Assembly: GCF_041053055.1 (NCBI RefSeq) | Contig: NZ_CP163443.1 | Coordinates: 2,356,001-2,420,000, forward strand | Source of the DNA: Streptomyces sp. R41 | GTDB taxonomy: Bacteria; Actinomycetota; Actinomycetes; Streptomycetales; Streptomycetaceae | Direction of reading: 5' to 3' | Length of the DNA stretch: 64,000 bases | In this document: piece after piece, positions 61,170 to 64,000 of the stretch | Layout of the letters: each line of letters begins with the position of its first letter | Position numbering within the stretch: position 1 is the stretch's first letter | Notes under the pieces: generated by a model | Told to the model about the DNA's origin: nothing | Databases searched by the model: none | The model's input: only the letters and a program-made list of their open reading frames with translations | Program-made: the position numbers and the translations under genes

Positions 61170-62195
61170 ATGTCTGCTCGCCGCAAGGCCGCCGTCGTCG
61201 CCGTCGGCATCGCCCCGCTCGCCCTGACCGCGCTGGCAGCCGCGCCCGCGTCCGCGCACGGCACGATGGGTGACCCGGTCAGCCGGGTGTCCCAGTGTTA
61301 TGCGGAGGGTCCCGAGAACCCCAAGTCGGATGCCTGCAAGGCAGCCGTCGCGGCGGGTGGCACGCAGGCGCTCTACGACTGGAACGGGATCCGGATCGGC
61401 GACGCGAACGGGCAGCACCAGGCTCTGATACCGGACGGCAAGCTGTGCAGCGCGAACAACGACGAGTTCAAGGGGCTCGACCTGGCGCGCGCCGACTGGC
61501 CCGCGACCGGGGTGAGCAGCGGCTCGTACACCTTCAAGTACCGGGTGACGGCCCCGCACAAGGGCACGTTCAAGGTGTACATCACCAAGGCGGGTTACGA
61601 CCCGTCCCAGCCGCTCGCCTGGGACGACCTGGACCTGGCGCACCCGGTCGCGACGGCCACCGACCCGGCCGCCTCGGGCGGCTTCTACACCTTCTCCGGC
61701 ACGCTCCCTGAGCGCTCGGGCAAGCAGCTCCTGTATGCGATCTGGCAGCGCTCGGACAGCCCGGAGGCGTTCTACTCCTGCTCGGACGTGGCCTTCGGCG
61801 GAAGCGGCGACGCAAGCGGCGGCACCGGAAGTGGCAGCGGTGGTGCGGGGAGCGGCTCCTCCCCCGCCCCGACGGCCTCCGCGCCCTCCGAGGAGCAGAT
61901 CGAGGACGGTGCCGACAAGTCGACCGTCGAGCACCACGGTCACGGTGACGACGACGCCAGTACGTCGGCGGAGCCGACGGCGGCCGGGAGCACCGCGAGC
62001 GCCGCAGCGGCCGACGCGGACGCGGCGAACCAGCCGAAGACGGACGGTTCCTCGCAGAACCTCGCCGAGACCGGTGGCGACTCCTCCACCTCGTACATCG
62101 CGATCGGCGGGGCGACCGCCCTGGCGCTCGGTGCGGCGGCGCTGTTCGCCTCGGTCCGGCGGCGCGCGATGTCGGGCGGCCGCCACGGCCGCTAG
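61170..62195 (+). CDS. wall-anchored AA10 lytic polysaccharide monooxygenase
   Basis: A 341-residue LPMO. The signal peptide ends ASA just before His30, which becomes the N-terminal copper-binding histidine (HGTMGDPVSR); the second ligand is the His in VTAPHKGTF. The core (about 30-205) is followed by a Ser/Gly/Ala-rich linker with an acidic/His patch (HHGHGDDD), then the sortase signal LAETG (298-302), a membrane helix (YIAIGGATALALGAAALF) and a RRR tail. It oxidatively cleaves chitin or cellulose, here held to the cell wall rather than released. GAGGAG lies 8 bp before the ATG. Confidence 0.95.
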   Translation: MSARRKAAVVAVGIAPLALTALAAAPASAHGTMGDPVSRVSQCYAEGPENPKSDACKAAVAAGGTQALYDWNGIRIGDANGQHQALIPDGKLCSANNDEFKGLDLARADWPATGVSSGSYTFKYRVTAPHKGTFKVYITKAGYDPSQPLAWDDLDLAHPVATATDPAASGGFYTFSGTLPERSGKQLLYAIWQRSDSPEAFYSCSDVAFGGSGDASGGTGSGSGGAGSGSSPAPTASAPSEEQIEDGADKSTVEHHGHGDDDASTSAEPTAAGSTASAAAADADAANQPKTDGSSQNLAETGGDSSTSYIAIGGATALALGAAALFASVRRRAMSGGRHGR

Positions 62196-62206
62196 GGCGC
62201 GGGACT

Positions 62207-62245
62207 CCGGGGTCTGTCCGGCGGCTCAGGCCGGACAGACCCCGG
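62207..62245. terminator. bidirectional terminator between LPMO and lipase genes
   Basis: CCGGGGTCTGTCCGG, 9-nt loop, CCGGACAGACCCCGG: a perfect 15-bp stem between two convergent genes, 11 bp after the LPMO stop and 8 bp from the lipase stop. Confidence 0.9.
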
Positions 62246-62253
62246 CGGCGTGC

Positions 62254-63114
62254 TCAACTGAACACGGACGCACAGGTGGTCGCGGTGGCATGCGCCGGAT
62301 CGAGGGCGTTGGCCACCTCGTGGAACGCGATCCGGTCGAGGAGTCCGATCGCCACGTGCTCGGAGAGGTCGACCGAGCACAGGTTCTGCAGCAGGACGTT
62401 GTGCACGTCGGAGCCGGTGAGGAACTGGGAGTTGTACGGCGTGGCCACCTCGTCGTACTTGGTGGCGATGACCGTGTAGTGGACGCCCGCGACGGTGTCG
62501 CCGCCGGCGTTGAGCTTGGTCAGGAACGCGGATCCGGCGACCTGGTCCGCGAGTCCCGGTGTGGCCGTCGACAGCAGGTCCTCGGCGCCCGGGAAGTACG
62601 GCAGCAGGTTGGCGAGACCGCTGAGGGTGGTGCCGTGATTGTCGGGCGCGATACCGACGAGCGCGTTCACCTTGGCGGCTCCGCCGAGGAATTTGAGGTA
62701 GTAGCGGGGCATCATGCCGCCCTGCGAGTGACCGACGAGGTCGGCCTTGGCGGCGCCGGTCGCGGCGAGCACCTTGTCGACGAATGTCTGGAGCTGTTCG
62801 GCCGACTTGTCGATGGGGCCGAGGCCGTTGAAGAGCGGGACGCCGGGCAGTTGCCCGTAGTCGACGGAGTAGACGCAGTACCCGCGGCCCACCAGGTAGG
62901 GCGCGAGGGCCAGCCAGTTGTCTACGGAATTCCCGAAAGTGCCGTGGACGAGGACGACGGGGCGGGGGTGGGCGGCGGACGGTTTGCAGGAGTAGTTGTT
63001 CCAGCCACTGCTGGGGGCGGAGTCCGCCCGGGCGGTGGCGGCGGGGACGATGGCGACGGCGGCGGTCAGGAGCAGCGCGGTCAGGGGTCTGAGCACTCGC
63101 TTCCAGGGCAGCAT
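62254..63114 (-). CDS. secreted lipase/triacylglycerol acylhydrolase (alpha/beta hydrolase)
   Basis: A 286-residue secreted protein. Signal peptide about 1-30, then a PVVLVHGTFGNSVDNW oxyanion segment, the nucleophile elbow GHSQGG with Ser130, and later Asp/His candidates in ATKYDEVATP and LSEHVAIGLLD. The GHSQGGMMPRYYLKF block fits class 2/EstA-type lipases of Streptomyces. Four to six Cys suggest disulfides. AAGGAG lies about 8 bp before the ATG. Upstream there is a CRP-like palindrome. Confidence 0.93.
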   Translation of the reverse strand: MLPWKRVLRPLTALLLTAAVAIVPAATARADSAPSSGWNNYSCKPSAAHPRPVVLVHGTFGNSVDNWLALAPYLVGRGYCVYSVDYGQLPGVPLFNGLGPIDKSAEQLQTFVDKVLAATGAAKADLVGHSQGGMMPRYYLKFLGGAAKVNALVGIAPDNHGTTLSGLANLLPYFPGAEDLLSTATPGLADQVAGSAFLTKLNAGGDTVAGVHYTVIATKYDEVATPYNSQFLTGSDVHNVLLQNLCSVDLSEHVAIGLLDRIAFHEVANALDPAHATATTCASVFS

Positions 63115-63160
63115 CGTGTGATCTCCTTGCGGCTCAAGGGAGTTGCGACGGCGTACGCCC

Positions 63161-63177
63161 TGTGATCCGGATCACGA
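63161..63177. promoter_or_regulatory. CRP-like palindrome upstream of the lipase gene
   Basis: TGTGATCCGGATCACGA contains the perfect 14-bp palindrome GTGATCCGGATCAC and fits TGTGA-N6-TCAC(A/G), the Crp-type pattern, about 50-60 bp before the lipase ATG. Streptomyces Crp uses a GTG-N6-CAC core, as I recall. Two AAGTTACG direct repeats lie further upstream, near 63200-63230. Confidence 0.5.
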
Positions 63178-63285
63178 GGATGCTGTTCACTCGTCAAGTT
63201 ACGGGCGAGTAGCTCAAGTGTGAAGTTACGCGTCAGTAAAAACTTCCAGTGGTAACCAGGGGCAGCGGTTGCAGCCGATGAACCG

Positions 63286-63732
63286 TCACCAGGCGGGCCT
63301 GATGGGACCGTAGGGCGCGATGCGCACCAAACGGTCGTGCAACGCGCGCATTTCACCCTCCCCGAGCAGCCCGCCCCACGCCCGCACGACGTCGGCGGCC
63401 GCCTCCTCCGCCGCGCGTGTGCAGGCCCAGCCGCGCTCGGTCAGCACGATCAGCCGGGCGCGTGCGTCGTCGGGATGCGGGCGCCGCTCGACGTACCCCT
63501 TGCGGACGAGCTCCTCGACGAGCTGACTGGCCGCTTGCTTGGTGACCCCGAGGTGGGCGGCGAGGTCGGTGACCGTCGCACCGTCCGGGGCGAGCCGTGT
63601 GAACGCGAAGCCGTGCGCGGGCCGCAGCCCCTCGAACCCCCGGGCGACCACGCCCTCGTTAATGCGTTGCGTCAGCTCACCGGCGACGGCGAGCAGCGCG
63701 GCGGACAGGGCCATGGCCTCGGAGTTCTGCAC
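63286..63732 (-). CDS. MarR family regulator
   Basis: A 148-residue winged-helix protein. The DNA-recognition segment is ATVTDLAAHLGVTKQAASQL then VEELVRKGYVERRPHPDDAR with LIVLTERGWACTRA for the wing and C-terminal dimer helices. No Cys pair suggesting redox sensing is placed in the usual position, though one Cys exists (WACTR). Start ATG at 63732. Divergent from the cupin gene across two identical palindromes, so it probably controls itself and that gene. Confidence 0.93.
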   Translation of the reverse strand: MQNSEAMALSAALLAVAGELTQRINEGVVARGFEGLRPAHGFAFTRLAPDGATVTDLAAHLGVTKQAASQLVEELVRKGYVERRPHPDDARARLIVLTERGWACTRAAEEAAADVVRAWGGLLGEGEMRALHDRLVRIAPYGPIRPAW

Positions 63733-63761
63733 GCATGCATTGAAACACCCTTGACGAATTG

Positions 63762-63776
63762 GTCAAGCAGCTTGAC
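63762..63776. promoter_or_regulatory. MarR operator, copy 1
   Basis: GTCAAGC-A-GCTTGAC, a 15-bp palindrome, 30 bp before the MarR start codon. An overlapping TTGAC-N6-GTCAA dyad (63751-63766) shares its left half. Confidence 0.85.
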
Positions 63777-63795
63777 CATAGGAGCCACGCACGTA

Positions 63796-63810
63796 GTCAA
63801 GCAGCTTGAC
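63796..63810. promoter_or_regulatory. MarR operator, copy 2
   Basis: Identical to copy 1 (GTCAAGCAGCTTGAC); centres 34 bp apart. It lies 38 bp before the GTG of the cupin gene, a good position for repression. Confidence 0.85.
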
Positions 63811-63848
63811 CATCTCACCCTTTCGCATCCACCTCCCCGGAGGCACCT

Positions 63849-64000
63849 GTGCCCGTCATCCGTCCGTCCGAAGCCGTCGTCCACGAGATCCACGGAGCCC
63901 GTTTCATCTCGCACGCCACTCCCCTGAGCGGCAGCAAGGAGCTGTGCGCCTGGCGCGGCGAGATACCCGCGGGGACCAAGGCCCCCGTCCACACCGTCAA
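63849..64000 (+). CDS. cupin-domain protein, N-terminal part (cut by window end)
   Basis: The reading frame opens at GTG 63849 with CCGGAGG 5 bp upstream and continues past the window end. Fifty codons are visible, beginning MPVIRPSEAVVHEIHGARFI and ending GEIPAGTKAPVHTV. The segment HATPLSGSKELCAWRGEIP followed by the GTKAPVH start of a beta strand resembles the entry to a cupin barrel, a family common beside MarR genes in Streptomyces. Metal ligands would lie beyond the edge. It faces away from marR across the twin operators. Confidence 0.7.
   Translation, partial: MPVIRPSEAVVHEIHGARFISHATPLSGSKELCAWRGEIPAGTKAPVHTV

Overview
The window is high-G+C actinomycete DNA and reads as Streptomyces chromosome. 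G and C dominate third codon positions, starts are often GTG (one TTG), and there are many TetR, GntR, MarR and ECF-sigma regulators, secreted hydrolases, an LAETG wall-anchored LPMO and Streptomyces-type dispersed hairpin repeats. I see no rRNA, tRNA, CRISPR array, insertion sequence or phage gene. The first and last genes are cut by the window edges.

Layout. 0-6.3 kb: tail of an unknown protein, a 14-bp palindromic minisatellite, a secreted penicillin-acylase-type hydrolase, a zinc-ribbon protein, a BKACE-family enzyme and a DraRnl-type RNA ligase. 6.4-16.5 kb: SoxR, then fatty-acyl and aldehyde metabolism (MaoC hydratase, acyl-CoA dehydrogenase, aldehyde and alcohol dehydrogenases) with two TetR regulators, an ArsR-like regulator, and EamA and MHS transporters. 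Two operator types can be read here. CTAAGC-N4-GCTTAG lies before maoC and before the first tetR. A 19-bp AAAYTAGC...TAGTTT site lies between the second tetR and the acyl-CoA dehydrogenase, and again before the aldehyde dehydrogenase operon. 16.5-26.8 kb: DUF3574 protein, orphan ABC ATPase, class F sortase with an overlapping surface protein, MFS exporter, CitMHS citrate transporter, molybdopterin oxidoreductase, TetR plus lipoprotein.

27-34.3 kb: homogentisate dioxygenase (hmgA) with a GntR regulator, a stand-alone type ISP specificity-domain protein, a TetR with a DrrAB-like ABC exporter and paired operators, and a CaiB-type CoA transferase. 34.4-41.4 kb: a SigK/RskA-type ECF sigma/anti-sigma pair with a 32-codon ORF translationally coupled between them. 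It is divergent from a DUF4331-TPR-NicO transporter operon; the transporter gene is frameshifted in a C7 tract. SigK-like promoter pairs face both ways in the shared intergenic region. 41.4-45.5 kb: membrane Ser/Thr kinase, SGNH lipase, secreted subtilisin.

45.6-55.4 kb: an exopolysaccharide locus with a small membrane protein, a GNAT/FemAB-like protein, two GT2 glycosyltransferases, a NodB deacetylase, a 1279-residue flippase/GT-C-like fusion and a membrane-anchored clan-A glycoside hydrolase. Four of these genes overlap by 4 to 8 bp and end at a 20-bp-stem terminator. 55.5-64 kb: DUF5925 AAA ATPase, DUF72 protein, GntR, GNAT enzymes, DUF402 protein, methyltransferase, a 44-residue protein, wall-anchored LPMO, secreted lipase, and a MarR regulator with twin palindromes facing a cupin gene that runs off the end.

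Most promising for new biology: the SigK locus (coupled 32-codon ORF, divergent promoters, broken NicO gene), the flippase/GT-C fusion locus, and the two readable TetR regulons.
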